This document shows positions 1-5,568 of a stretch of DNA of 5,811 nucleotides, piece after piece. Origin of the DNA: Microbacterium sp. (lineage in GTDB: Bacteria; Actinomycetota; Actinomycetes; Actinomycetales; Microbacteriaceae); assembly GCA_031286555.1 (NCBI GenBank), contig JAITUD010000093.1, forward strand, positions 1-5,811, read 5' to 3'. Under the pieces are notes generated by a model. It searched no databases. It was not told where the DNA came from and saw only the letters and a list, made by a program, of their open reading frames with translations. A program made the translations under genes and the position numbers. Position 1 is the stretch's first letter; every line of letters begins with the position of its first letter.

Positions 1-741
1 CGGCACGTGATCTGCGAGAAGCCGCTGGCCGCGACATCCGAGGACGCCGCGGCGATCGTGCGCGCGGCGGCGGATGCCGGCGTGCGGCTGTTCCCCGCGC
101 ACGTCGTGCGCTACTTCCCCGACTACTGGCGGATCAAGCAGGCGGTGGATGCCGGTGACATCGGCGACGTCACCGCGCTGACGCTGAGCCGCGTCGGCGC
201 CGGACCCGCCGGGGCCTGGTTCTTCGATGAGAGCGCCGGCGGCGGTCTCATCCGCGACCTGATGGTCCACGACATCGATCAGGCGCTGTGGCTGGCCGGG
301 CCCGTGGCATCCGTGTCGGCCATCCAGACCCCGCCGTCGACGGCAGGCGTCGCGCCGCGCGAAGTCACGGCCGTCGTCACGCTGACCCACCGCGGCGGTG
401 CGGTCAGCCGCATCCACGGCGGCTGGCTCGGGCCGGGCACGCCGTTCCGCACGGCGATCGACGTCACAGGCACGTCGGGACGGCTGCAGCACGACAGTGC
501 GGATACGGCCGTCGACGGCTATCTGCCGCCCGCGGCCGACGGGCAGGACCCGTATCTGCTCCAGCTAGCCGACTTCCTGTCGGCGCTCGAGGTCGGCACG
601 GATGCCCGCATCCTGCCGGCCGAGGCGGTCGACGCCGTGGCCGTCGTCGATGCCGCGTACCGGTCCCTCGCCATGCGCGCACCGGTGTCGCTCTCACCGG
701 AGTCGGTCAGCGGGCTCGTCCAGGGCAGGATGGAAGCATGA
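1..741 (+). CDS. Gfo/Idh/MocA family oxidoreductase, 3' part (5' end outside window)
   Basis: The reading frame is already open at base 1, so the start and the N-terminal NAD(P)-binding Rossmann half (about 90 residues in this family) lie upstream; the GTG at base 7 is an internal valine. What remains begins with the family hallmark CEKPLA, whose lysine (codon 19-21) is the conserved catalytic/cofactor-contacting residue. It continues through the substrate-binding alpha/beta domain with GGGLIRDLMVHDIDQALWL, giving the conserved Asp and His (His codon 268-270) of the family active site. The C-terminal LADFLSALE...EAVDAVAVVDAAYRS helix is also typical. Family members oxidise or reduce sugars, inositols and their derivatives with NAD(P). 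Next to a lactonase, the simplest reading is a cytosolic aldose (or sugar-derivative) dehydrogenase making a lactone; the substrate is unknown. The stop is 49 bp before the lactonase start, consistent with one transcript. Confidence 0.93.
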   Translation, partial: RHVICEKPLAATSEDAAAIVRAAADAGVRLFPAHVVRYFPDYWRIKQAVDAGDIGDVTALTLSRVGAGPAGAWFFDESAGGGLIRDLMVHDIDQALWLAGPVASVSAIQTPPSTAGVAPREVTAVVTLTHRGGAVSRIHGGWLGPGTPFRTAIDVTGTSGRLQHDSADTAVDGYLPPAADGQDPYLLQLADFLSALEVGTDARILPAEAVDAVAVVDAAYRSLAMRAPVSLSPESVSGLVQGRMEA

Positions 742-777
742 TCTGCCTTCCGACCCCGCCTGCGCGAAATCTCGCTC

Positions 778-783
778 GGGGAG
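778..783 (+). promoter_or_regulatory. Shine-Dalgarno site GGGGAG that fixes the lactonase start
   Basis: GGGGAG ends 7 bases before the GTG at 791. This decides the start, because the frame is open much further upstream (to at least 602) with no other good start or ribosome site. Confidence 0.6.
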
Positions 784-790
784 CGACGCG

Positions 791-1639
791 GTGAGGGCCG
801 AGAACGTCACCGGGCCCCTCGCTCATCACGCCGAGGGCCCCGTCTGGTGGGCCGGATGGGGCGGCCTGCGCTGGGTCGACGCCGACGCCGGCGACCTGCT
901 CACGCTGCACGACGACGGCGTGCGCCGGCTGCACGTGGACGACCGCTACGCCGCGTTCGTGCGGCCCCGCACGAACGGCGGATACGTCGCGGTCGGTGCG
1001 CACGCGCTGCACCTCGCGGATGCCCCGGATGCGGAGCCGACGCGCAGCGTGACGCTTCTCGACGATCCCGCCGTGCGGATGAACGACGGAGGCTGCGATC
1101 CGCAGGGCCGCCTGCTCGCCGGCTCGATGGCCTACGACAGCACGACCGGCGCGGGCCTCCTGCTGCGCGTGGACGCCGACCTGACCGCTTCGCCCGTGCT
1201 GCCGTCGGTGACCTGCTCGAACGGCATCGCCTTCTCACCCGACGGTGCTCGCGCCTACTACGTGGACACGGCGACGGGCAGGGTCGACGTCTTCGACGTC
1301 TCCCGCGGCGATCTGATCGGTCGTCGCGGTTTCGCGGCGATCCCGGCATCCGACGGCGTGCCCGACGGTCTGACGGTCGCTGCCGACGGCAGCGTGTGGG
1401 TGGCCGTCTGGGGCGGTTCCTGCGTGCTCGGCTACGACGCCGCAGGAACGCTCATCGAGCGCATCGAACTGCCGGTTCCGCAGGTGAGCGCCTGCACCTT
1501 CGGCGGCGACGATCTGGGCACGCTGTTCATCACCACCTCGGCGCAGGGCCTCGGCGCCGACCACGGCACCGACGCCGGCAGCGTCTACGCCGTGCGGCCC
1601 GGCACGACCGGGATGCCGGTGCTCGCCTTCGCCGGCTGA
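791..1639 (+). CDS. SMP-30/gluconolactonase/LRE family lactonase
   Basis: This is a 282-residue six-bladed beta-propeller of the SMP-30/regucalcin family (COG3386-like), the usual length. Members bind a divalent metal and hydrolyse sugar lactones to aldonic acids. The metal ligands can be placed: Glu15 in AEGPVWW, Asn144 in CSNGIAFSPDG and Asp192 in PDGLTVAADG, with substrate-contacting Asn98 in RMNDGGCDPQGR. These correspond to Glu18, Asn154, Asp204 and Asn103 of human SMP-30. No signal peptide is visible, so it is probably cytosolic. The GTG start at 791 places the EGPVW motif about 15 residues from the N-terminus, as in the family; a longer upstream extension would be Arg/Ser/Pro-rich out-of-frame sequence. 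It follows the sugar dehydrogenase on the same strand, which suggests it opens that enzyme's lactone product. The exact lactone is not deducible. Confidence 0.92.
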   Translation: MRAENVTGPLAHHAEGPVWWAGWGGLRWVDADAGDLLTLHDDGVRRLHVDDRYAAFVRPRTNGGYVAVGAHALHLADAPDAEPTRSVTLLDDPAVRMNDGGCDPQGRLLAGSMAYDSTTGAGLLLRVDADLTASPVLPSVTCSNGIAFSPDGARAYYVDTATGRVDVFDVSRGDLIGRRGFAAIPASDGVPDGLTVAADGSVWVAVWGGSCVLGYDAAGTLIERIELPVPQVSACTFGGDDLGTLFITTSAQGLGADHGTDAGSVYAVRPGTTGMPVLAFAG

Positions 1640-1649
1640 GCCCGTCTGC

Positions 1650-2507
1650 TCAGTCCAGACGCACGCGACGCGTGCGCTGACGCTGCGCGCCGAGACCGTC
1701 GATCTCGATCGTCATCTCGTCGCCGTCCTGCAGGTACGGGAAGCGGCCCGAGAGCGCCACGCCCTGCGGCGTCCCGGTGTTGATGACGTCGCCCGGCTCC
1801 AGCACCATGTAGTGGCTGATCTCCTGCACCAGCTGCAGCACCGGGAAGACCATGTCCGCCGTGGACGAGTCCTGGCGGGCCTCCCCGTTGACGGACGACC
1901 GCAGCCGCAGCGCCTGCGGGTCGACCTCGTCGGCCGGCACGAGAACGGGACCGAGCGGGTTGAAGGTCTCGGAGCACTTGCCCTTCGACCACTGCCCGCC
2001 CGAGACCTCGAGCTGGTACGCGCGCTCGGACACGTCGTTCGACACGGCGTATCCGGCGATCGCGTCCTGGGCCTCCTCCGGCGATCGGAGGTAGCGTGCG
2101 GTCCGCCCGATCACGACGGCGAGCTCGACCTCCCAGTCGACCTTCTCGGCGCCCGGCGGCAGCAGCACGGTGTCGTCCGGGCCGACGATCGTGTTCGGAT
2201 GCTTGAAGAAGAGCACCGGATGCTCGGGCGGCAGGGCCCCGGACTCCGCGGCGTGCGCGGCGTAGTTCTGCCCGACGCAGATCACCGCCGTCGGACGGGC
2301 GATCGGGGCACCTACCCGCAGGGCCGACACGTCGGCCTCGGCGAGCTCGCCGTCCGCGAGCGCCGCGCGCACGCGGGCGATGCCGCCGCCGGCGAGGAAG
2401 GCACCGTCGATGTCGTCCGTCAGCGGGGAGAGGTCACGGACGACGCCGTCCTCGTCGCGGACGAAGGGCCGCTCGGCCCCCGCCTCGCCCAGTCGCATGA
2501 ATTCCAT
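1650..2507 (-). CDS. Fumarylacetoacetate hydrolase (FAH) family protein, probable 2,4-diketo-3-deoxyaldonate hydrolase
   Basis: The 285-residue protein has a short N-terminal domain (about 1-70) and the FAH C-terminal catalytic fold (about 73-280). Visible motifs are NYAAHAAE (81-88, with the His/Glu pair), DWEVEL (124-129; Glu126 and Glu128 as metal ligands), SNDVSER (Asp158, third ligand), GQWSKGKCSETFNPLGP (171-187) and GTPQGV (245-250). The QW-KGK-TF-P-GP block is characteristic of the subgroup that includes 2,4-diketo-3-deoxy-L-fuconate/rhamnonate hydrolases and acylpyruvases, which cleave a C-C bond next to a diketone to release pyruvate. Specificity is inferred from the neighbours. The ATG at 2507 is chosen because GGAGGG lies 8 bases upstream; the ATG at 2498 is a weaker alternative. 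It is the second gene after the hydroxyacid dehydrogenase (19-bp gap) and converges with the lactonase gene across 10 bp. Confidence 0.92.
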   Translation of the reverse strand: MEFMRLGEAGAERPFVRDEDGVVRDLSPLTDDIDGAFLAGGGIARVRAALADGELAEADVSALRVGAPIARPTAVICVGQNYAAHAAESGALPPEHPVLFFKHPNTIVGPDDTVLLPPGAEKVDWEVELAVVIGRTARYLRSPEEAQDAIAGYAVSNDVSERAYQLEVSGGQWSKGKCSETFNPLGPVLVPADEVDPQALRLRSSVNGEARQDSSTADMVFPVLQLVQEISHYMVLEPGDVINTGTPQGVALSGRFPYLQDGDEMTIEIDGLGAQRQRTRRVRLD

Positions 2508-2515
2508 GTGCTCGT

Positions 2516-2521
2516 CCCTCC
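2516..2521 (-). promoter_or_regulatory. Shine-Dalgarno site GGAGGG for the FAH-family gene
   Basis: On the minus strand GGAGGG sits 8 bases before the ATG at 2507, inside the 19-bp gap after the upstream gene. It supports this start over the open frame that extends to 2573 inside the preceding gene. Confidence 0.65.
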
Positions 2522-2526
2522 GGTGT

Positions 2527-3501
2527 TCAGCGCGCCAGGACCGCGCGGTTGACGATCGCCGGCACCTCGTCACCGGCGAGGAACCGGATCACGTTCTCCG
2601 CGGCGTGCACGGGAAGGTCCTGCAGCGCCTCGGGCGAGTACCAGGCGGCGTGCGGGCTGAGCAGCACGTTCGGCGCGGTGCGCAGCGGCGACTCCGCGGC
2701 GAGCGGCTCGACCTCGAAGACGTCGAGAGCCGCGGCGCCGATGCTGCCGTCGGTGAGCGCGTCGACCAGGGCCGCCTCGTCGATCAGCGGTCCGCGGCAG
2801 GTGTTCACGACGACGGCGCCGGGCTTCATCCGGCCGATCGCGGCTGCGTCGATGAGGTGCCGCGTCTCGTCCGTGAGCGGCACGTGCAGGGTGAGGATGT
2901 CGGCTGCGGCGATCGCGTCGTCGATCGTGGCGGGCTCGCAGCCGGCGTCGCGCACGGCCTGCTCCGGCGCGTACGGGTCGGCGACGAGCACCCGGAATCC
3001 GAGGCCGCGCAGGCCGCGGGCGACGAGGGAGCCGATGCGTCCGAAGCCGAGCACCGACACCGTGGTGCGGGACGGACGCACGGCGAACGGACGCGCATCG
3101 ACGGGCTTCCAGACACCCTCGCGCAGCGCTCGGTCGTAAGCCGGCAGCCCGCGCCCCTGCGCCATGATCATCGCGACCGTGTGCGCCGCGACCTCCTCGA
3201 TGCAGTAGCTCGGGGTGTTCGCCACCGCGATGCCGCGCTCGGTCGCCGCTGCCACGTCGACCATGTCGTAGCCGATGCCGAGCCTGCTGATGAAGCGCAG
3301 ATTCGGCAGCCGATCCATCAGGGCGCCGTCGATGCGGTGCCACTGCACGATGACGGCCTCGGCGTCGGCGCCCAGCGAGGCCAGCGTCTCGGTCGAGGTC
3401 TCGGGCGCGCGCACGGCGTGCAGACCGGCCGCGCGCAGGGTCTGCTCGGCCGCGTCGCCGGGCAGATCGCAGTCGGTGATGAGGGTCAGGGACTCTTGCA
3501 T
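2527..3501 (-). CDS. D-2-hydroxyacid dehydrogenase, CtBP-like ("C-terminal binding protein") subgroup
   Basis: The 324-residue, two-domain NAD-dependent dehydrogenase has normal family length. The Rossmann motif VLGFGRIGSLVARGL (Gly152, Gly154, Gly157) is followed by Asp175 at the end of strand beta-2, which favours NAD over NADP. The catalytic triad is complete: Arg236 in NTCRGPLIDEAAL, Glu265 in DVFEVEP and His284 in SPHAAWYS. The HAAWYS block, with a Trp three residues after the catalytic His, is typical of CtBP-type dehydrogenases; phosphoglycerate dehydrogenase proper lacks it, and there is no ACT domain here. The enzyme interconverts a 2-keto acid and a D-2-hydroxy acid. Because it is transcribed with the FAH-family hydrolase, a role on the hydroxyacid released by that cleavage is plausible but unproven. 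No Shine-Dalgarno is visible before the ATG, which sits 7 bases after a -10-like TAGCAT, suggesting a leaderless mRNA. Confidence 0.93.
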   Translation of the reverse strand: MQESLTLITDCDLPGDAAEQTLRAAGLHAVRAPETSTETLASLGADAEAVIVQWHRIDGALMDRLPNLRFISRLGIGYDMVDVAAATERGIAVANTPSYCIEEVAAHTVAMIMAQGRGLPAYDRALREGVWKPVDARPFAVRPSRTTVSVLGFGRIGSLVARGLRGLGFRVLVADPYAPEQAVRDAGCEPATIDDAIAAADILTLHVPLTDETRHLIDAAAIGRMKPGAVVVNTCRGPLIDEAALVDALTDGSIGAAALDVFEVEPLAAESPLRTAPNVLLSPHAAWYSPEALQDLPVHAAENVIRFLAGDEVPAIVNRAVLAR

Positions 3502-3508
3502 GTCGTAA

Positions 3509-3514
3509 ATGCTA
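3509..3514 (-). promoter_or_regulatory. Predicted -10 box (TAGCAT) of the minus-strand operon
   Basis: TAGCAT read on the minus strand fits the actinobacterial TAnnnT pattern and stands 7 bases before the ATG at 3501. Transcription would then start at or next to the A of the start codon. No convincing -35 is seen at the usual distance. Confidence 0.4.
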
Positions 3515-3520
3515 TAGCAT
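3509..3520. promoter_or_regulatory. Perfect 12-bp palindrome ATGCTATAGCAT, probable operator
   Basis: The sequence equals its own reverse complement and lies 8-19 bases before the ATG at 3501, overlapping the predicted -10 box of the minus-strand operon. Its core GCTATAGC recurs at 3562-3569 before the divergent gene. The half-site spacing resembles GntR/FadR-type operators, but the regulator is not in this window, so the family is a guess. Confidence 0.6.
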
Positions 3521-3560
3521 CTAGCAACTTGCTGGCCAGAGCTTCTCTCTGAGTCGATTC

Positions 3561-3569
3561 TGCTATAGC
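3561..3569. promoter_or_regulatory. Second GCTATAGC palindrome copy, probable operator
   Basis: TGCTATAGC repeats the first palindrome (core 3562-3569, perfectly self-complementary) and lies 10 bases before the ATG of the divergent SDR. The two centres are 51 bp apart, about five helical turns, which would allow one regulator to bind both and control the two directions together. Confidence 0.55.
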
Positions 3570-3571
3570 GT
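3566..3571 (+). promoter_or_regulatory. Predicted -10 box (TAGCGT) of the plus-strand SDR/SnoaL operon
   Basis: TAGCGT fits TAnnnT and ends 7 bases before the ATG at 3579, the same geometry as on the opposite strand. No Shine-Dalgarno is present (TTTTCCTC precedes the start), which again suggests leaderless translation. The -35 region is poor. Confidence 0.4.
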
Positions 3572-3578
3572 TTTCCTC

Positions 3579-4328
3579 ATGACTGTTCGCCGTGCCCTCA
3601 TCACGGGCGCCAGCTCCGGCATCGGAGCCGCCGCCGCCCTCGAACTCGCCGGCGACGGCGCCGCCCTCTGGATCACCTACGCGGGCCGCGCCTCCGAGGC
3701 ATCCCGCATCGCCGAGGAATGCCGCACCGCCGGTTCACCCGACGTCCGTGTGTCGCAGCTCGACCTGCGCGACCCCGCATCGATCCGGGCGCTCATCACC
3801 GAGATCGACGAGGCCTGGGGCGCGCTGGAAGTGCTCGTGAACAACGGCGGCGTCTGCCCGTACGTGCCGTTCGACGAGATCGAGATCGACGAGTGGGACC
3901 TCGTGCTCGAGACCAATGCGCGCGGCACGTTCCTGCTCACCCGCGCCGCCCTGCCGCTGCTCCGGGCCGCCGAGGGCGACCGCTCCGTCGTCAACATCTC
4001 GTCGATCGCCGGACAGGTCGGCGCGCTGCAGACCGGCATGCACTACGCCGCCAGCAAGGGCGCTCTGCTCGCGATCACCCGCAGCTTCGCCCGACTGCTC
4101 GCCGCGGAGGGCATCCGCGTGAACGCGGTGACGCCCGGCCCGGTCGCCAGCGCCATCACCGACCAGCTGCAGGGCGAGGGCCGCGAGAAGCTCGCCGCCT
4201 CCATCCCGCTCGGCGACTTCGGTCGGCCGCAGGACGTGGCCTGGATCATCGCCACCCTCGCCTCGGAGCGGGCGCGATTCATCACCGGAGCCACCTATGA
4301 CGTCAACGGAGGAGTGCGCATTGACTGA
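3579..4328 (+). CDS. Short-chain dehydrogenase/reductase (classical SDR), NADP(H)-type
   Basis: This 249-residue classical SDR has the usual length. The cofactor motif TGASSGIG is at 9-16, and strand beta-2 ends in ITYAGRAS without an acidic residue but with Arg37, which points to NADP(H). The structural motif is NNGG (88-91) rather than the common NNAG. Asn113, Ser142, Tyr156 and Lys160 (YAASK) form the catalytic set, and the C-terminus is FITGATYDVNGG. It belongs to the broad 3-ketoacyl-ACP reductase/glucose 1-dehydrogenase-like group, whose names say little about substrate. In this locus it is a candidate for oxidising a 2-keto-3-deoxyaldonate, or for reducing or epimerising a sugar or keto-sugar. 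It is the first gene after the divergent promoter and overlaps the next gene by 8 bp. The ATG at 3579 gives the normal short distance to TGASSGIG. Confidence 0.93.
   Translation: MTVRRALITGASSGIGAAAALELAGDGAALWITYAGRASEASRIAEECRTAGSPDVRVSQLDLRDPASIRALITEIDEAWGALEVLVNNGGVCPYVPFDEIEIDEWDLVLETNARGTFLLTRAALPLLRAAEGDRSVVNISSIAGQVGALQTGMHYAASKGALLAITRSFARLLAAEGIRVNAVTPGPVASAITDQLQGEGREKLAASIPLGDFGRPQDVAWIIATLASERARFITGATYDVNGGVRID
4308..4314 (+). promoter_or_regulatory. Shine-Dalgarno site GGAGGAG inside the end of the SDR gene
   Basis: GGAGGAG lies 6 bases before the TTG at 4321, within the codons for the SDR's conserved NGG motif. It favours the TTG over the in-frame ATG at 4297, although that ATG has its own weaker GGAG at 4287-4290. 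Confidence 0.6.
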
Positions 4329-4662
4329 CACCGCCCGCACCGCGATCGACACCGTCCAGGCACAGCTGGACGCGTTCAACGCCCACGACCTCGGCGCCTT
4401 CGTCGCCACCTACGCCGACGACGCCGTCATCACCGGGGTAGCCCCGGAGCCGATCGTCGGAACCGCCGCGATCCGTGCGTTCTACGAGCCGCGACTGCAG
4501 AACCCCGAGCTGTCCTGCGTCATCGACACCAGCGTGCTGTTCGGCACCCGCTGGGTGGTCGCGCAGGAGCAGGTCATCAACGCCGGCGTCGCCACCGAGA
4601 CCGTCGCGACCTTCGACGTGATCGACGGACGGATCTCCCGGGCCTCGATGCTCAAGGCCTGA
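4321..4662 (+). CDS. SnoaL-like / NTF2-fold small protein
   Basis: From the TTG start the protein has 113 residues, right for a single SnoaL/NTF2-like domain. It opens with an amphipathic helix and the hallmark FNAHDLGAFVATYADDAVI (19-37), then a helix GTAAIRAFYEPRL and a run of beta-strands ending GRISRASMLKA. The fold forms a conical pocket used by isomerases, cyclases, dehydratases and binding proteins; no specific catalytic set is recognised, so function is unassigned. It has no signal peptide or membrane segment. The start overlaps the SDR stop by 8 bp, so the two are probably translationally coupled and may act on the same compound, for example as an isomerase or lactone/keto-sugar handling partner (inference). 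An ATG at 4297 would add eight residues (MTSTEECA) and cannot be excluded. Confidence 0.8.
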   Translation: MTDTARTAIDTVQAQLDAFNAHDLGAFVATYADDAVITGVAPEPIVGTAAIRAFYEPRLQNPELSCVIDTSVLFGTRWVVAQEQVINAGVATETVATFDVIDGRISRASMLKA

Positions 4663-4675
4663 GCGACGCCCTTCG

Positions 4676-4752
4676 TCTCGCTCCGCTCGCTCAGGGTCCG
4701 GAGGCTCTCGCTCCGCGGTTCCTGAGCGAGGAGCGCAACTGCTCGCTCAGGA
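4676..4752. repeat. Intergenic repeat cluster with CTCGCTCAGG / CCTGAGCGAG arms
   Basis: The 108-bp gap between the converging SnoaL and SDR genes is built from repeats. GCTCGCTCAGG occurs exactly at 4685-4695 and 4741-4751, its inverse CCTGAGCGAG at 4721-4730, and TCTCGCTCCGC at 4676-4686 and 4706-4716. It resembles the TGAGCGAGC...CGAGACGAAGG family of dispersed intergenic repeats that I associate with Microbacteriaceae genomes; that identification rests on memory, not on a search. Confidence 0.65.
4720..4752. terminator. Hairpin, possible bidirectional terminator
   Basis: Bases 4720-4730 pair perfectly with 4742-4752 (11 bp, 11-base loop). It sits between two converging genes, where a shared terminator is expected. 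There is no T-run after either arm, so it is not a canonical Rho-independent terminator, though actinobacterial terminators often lack one. Confidence 0.5.
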
Positions 4753-4770
4753 CCCGGGGGACACTGCCGC

Positions 4771-5568
4771 TCAGGCGTCGAACCGGGCCCGCAGGTCGGC
4801 GGACACCGACACGTCGCCGAAGGACGAGGTCCAGCCGCCGTCCACCGCGATCGACTGACCGGTCAGGTACGGGGCCTCGTCGGAGAGCAGGAACGCCACG
4901 GTCGCGGCGACCTCCTCCGCCCGCGCGATGCGCGCCATCGGCGGGCCCTCGGCGAGCTCGCGCTCGGCCTCGACGGGGTCTGCGGATGCCGCGATCTGAG
5001 CCTCGAGGTGCGGTGTGCGGACCCCGCCCGGAGCGACCGTGTTCGCGCGGATGCCGAGGCCCCCGTAGGTCACGGCCACGCTGCGGGTGAGAGCGTCGAT
5101 GCCGCCCTTGGTGAACTCGTAGGCGGCGTGGTCGGGGTGGCTCGCCCTGCCGTGGATCGACCCGATGTTCACGATCGCCCCGGCGACGCCCTGGTCGACG
5201 AACGCCGACACCGCGGTGGAGCATCCCCACATGTAGCCGAAGCCGTTGATGCCGATGATCTCGCGCACCACGTCCTCGTCGAGCTCGTGCAGCGGCGTGC
5301 GCTTGGTGATGCCGGCGTTGTTGACCCAACCGGCCAGCGGAGCCCGGGCGATCGCGGCATCCGCCGCCCGCCGGTGCGCCTCGCGCTCGGAGGAGTCGCC
5401 GAGCACCACCTCGGCGCAGATGCCGGCCTCCACCGTGCCGGAGCCGGGCGTGCGCTCCAGGCCGACCACGATCCAGCCGTCCGCGGTCAGCCGCTCGGCC
5501 ACGGCCCGTCCGATGCCCTTGCCGCTGCCGGTGACGACGACGCTGCGCGGAGTGGGGATGCCGGTCAT
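4771..5568 (-). CDS. Short-chain dehydrogenase/reductase (classical SDR), NAD(H)-type, probable sugar-acid dehydrogenase
   Basis: This is a 265-residue classical SDR. TGSGKGIG (13-20) binds the cofactor; strand beta-2 reads WIVVGLER, with Glu38 in the position of the acidic residue that selects NAD(H). NNAG is at 83-86, Asn108 in GINGFG, Ser137 in NIGSIHG, and Tyr150 with Lys154 in YEFTK. The C-terminal YLTGQSIAVDGGW is standard, followed by a tail of about 20 residues. Overlapping an enolase-superfamily dehydratase gene by 4 bp, it is the best candidate for the NAD-dependent C4 oxidation of a 2-keto-3-deoxyaldonate that precedes FAH-type cleavage, as in the L-rhamnose and L-fucose diketo pathways (inference from context). 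The ATG at 5568 is supported by AGGAG 6 bases upstream. Confidence 0.93.
   Translation of the reverse strand: MTGIPTPRSVVVTGSGKGIGRAVAERLTADGWIVVGLERTPGSGTVEAGICAEVVLGDSSEREAHRRAADAAIARAPLAGWVNNAGITKRTPLHELDEDVVREIIGINGFGYMWGCSTAVSAFVDQGVAGAIVNIGSIHGRASHPDHAAYEFTKGGIDALTRSVAVTYGGLGIRANTVAPGGVRTPHLEAQIAASADPVEAERELAEGPPMARIARAEEVAATVAFLLSDEAPYLTGQSIAVDGGWTSSFGDVSVSADLRARFDA

Noticed and set aside
602..790. Possible N-terminal extension of the lactonase, since the frame is open upstream
   Set aside because: The extension is Arg/Ser/Pro-rich shadow sequence overlapping the dehydrogenase gene; the GTG at 791 has a good ribosome site and gives the normal distance to the EGPVW motif.
1640..1649. 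Possible terminator between the converging lactonase and FAH-family genes
   Set aside because: Only 10 bases separate the two stops and I see no clear hairpin there; termination must lie inside the coding ends or be Rho-dependent.
2380..3552. Long plus-strand open frame (about 390 codons) opposite the hydroxyacid dehydrogenase and the start of the FAH-family gene
   Set aside because: Its translation is low-complexity, Arg/Gly/His-rich and matches no family, while the minus strand encodes two complete enzymes with intact motifs. Long antisense frames are expected at this GC content.
4297..4320. ATG at 4297 as the start of the SnoaL-like protein
   Set aside because: It is possible (GGAG 6 bases upstream), but the TTG at 4321 has a stronger GGAGGAG, a shorter overlap with the SDR, and starts nearer the family's first helix. 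It is kept as an alternative.
3735..4409. Minus-strand open frame of about 224 codons opposite the plus-strand SDR and SnoaL gene
   Set aside because: No recognisable domain or ribosome site, and the plus strand carries a complete SDR with its catalytic residues.
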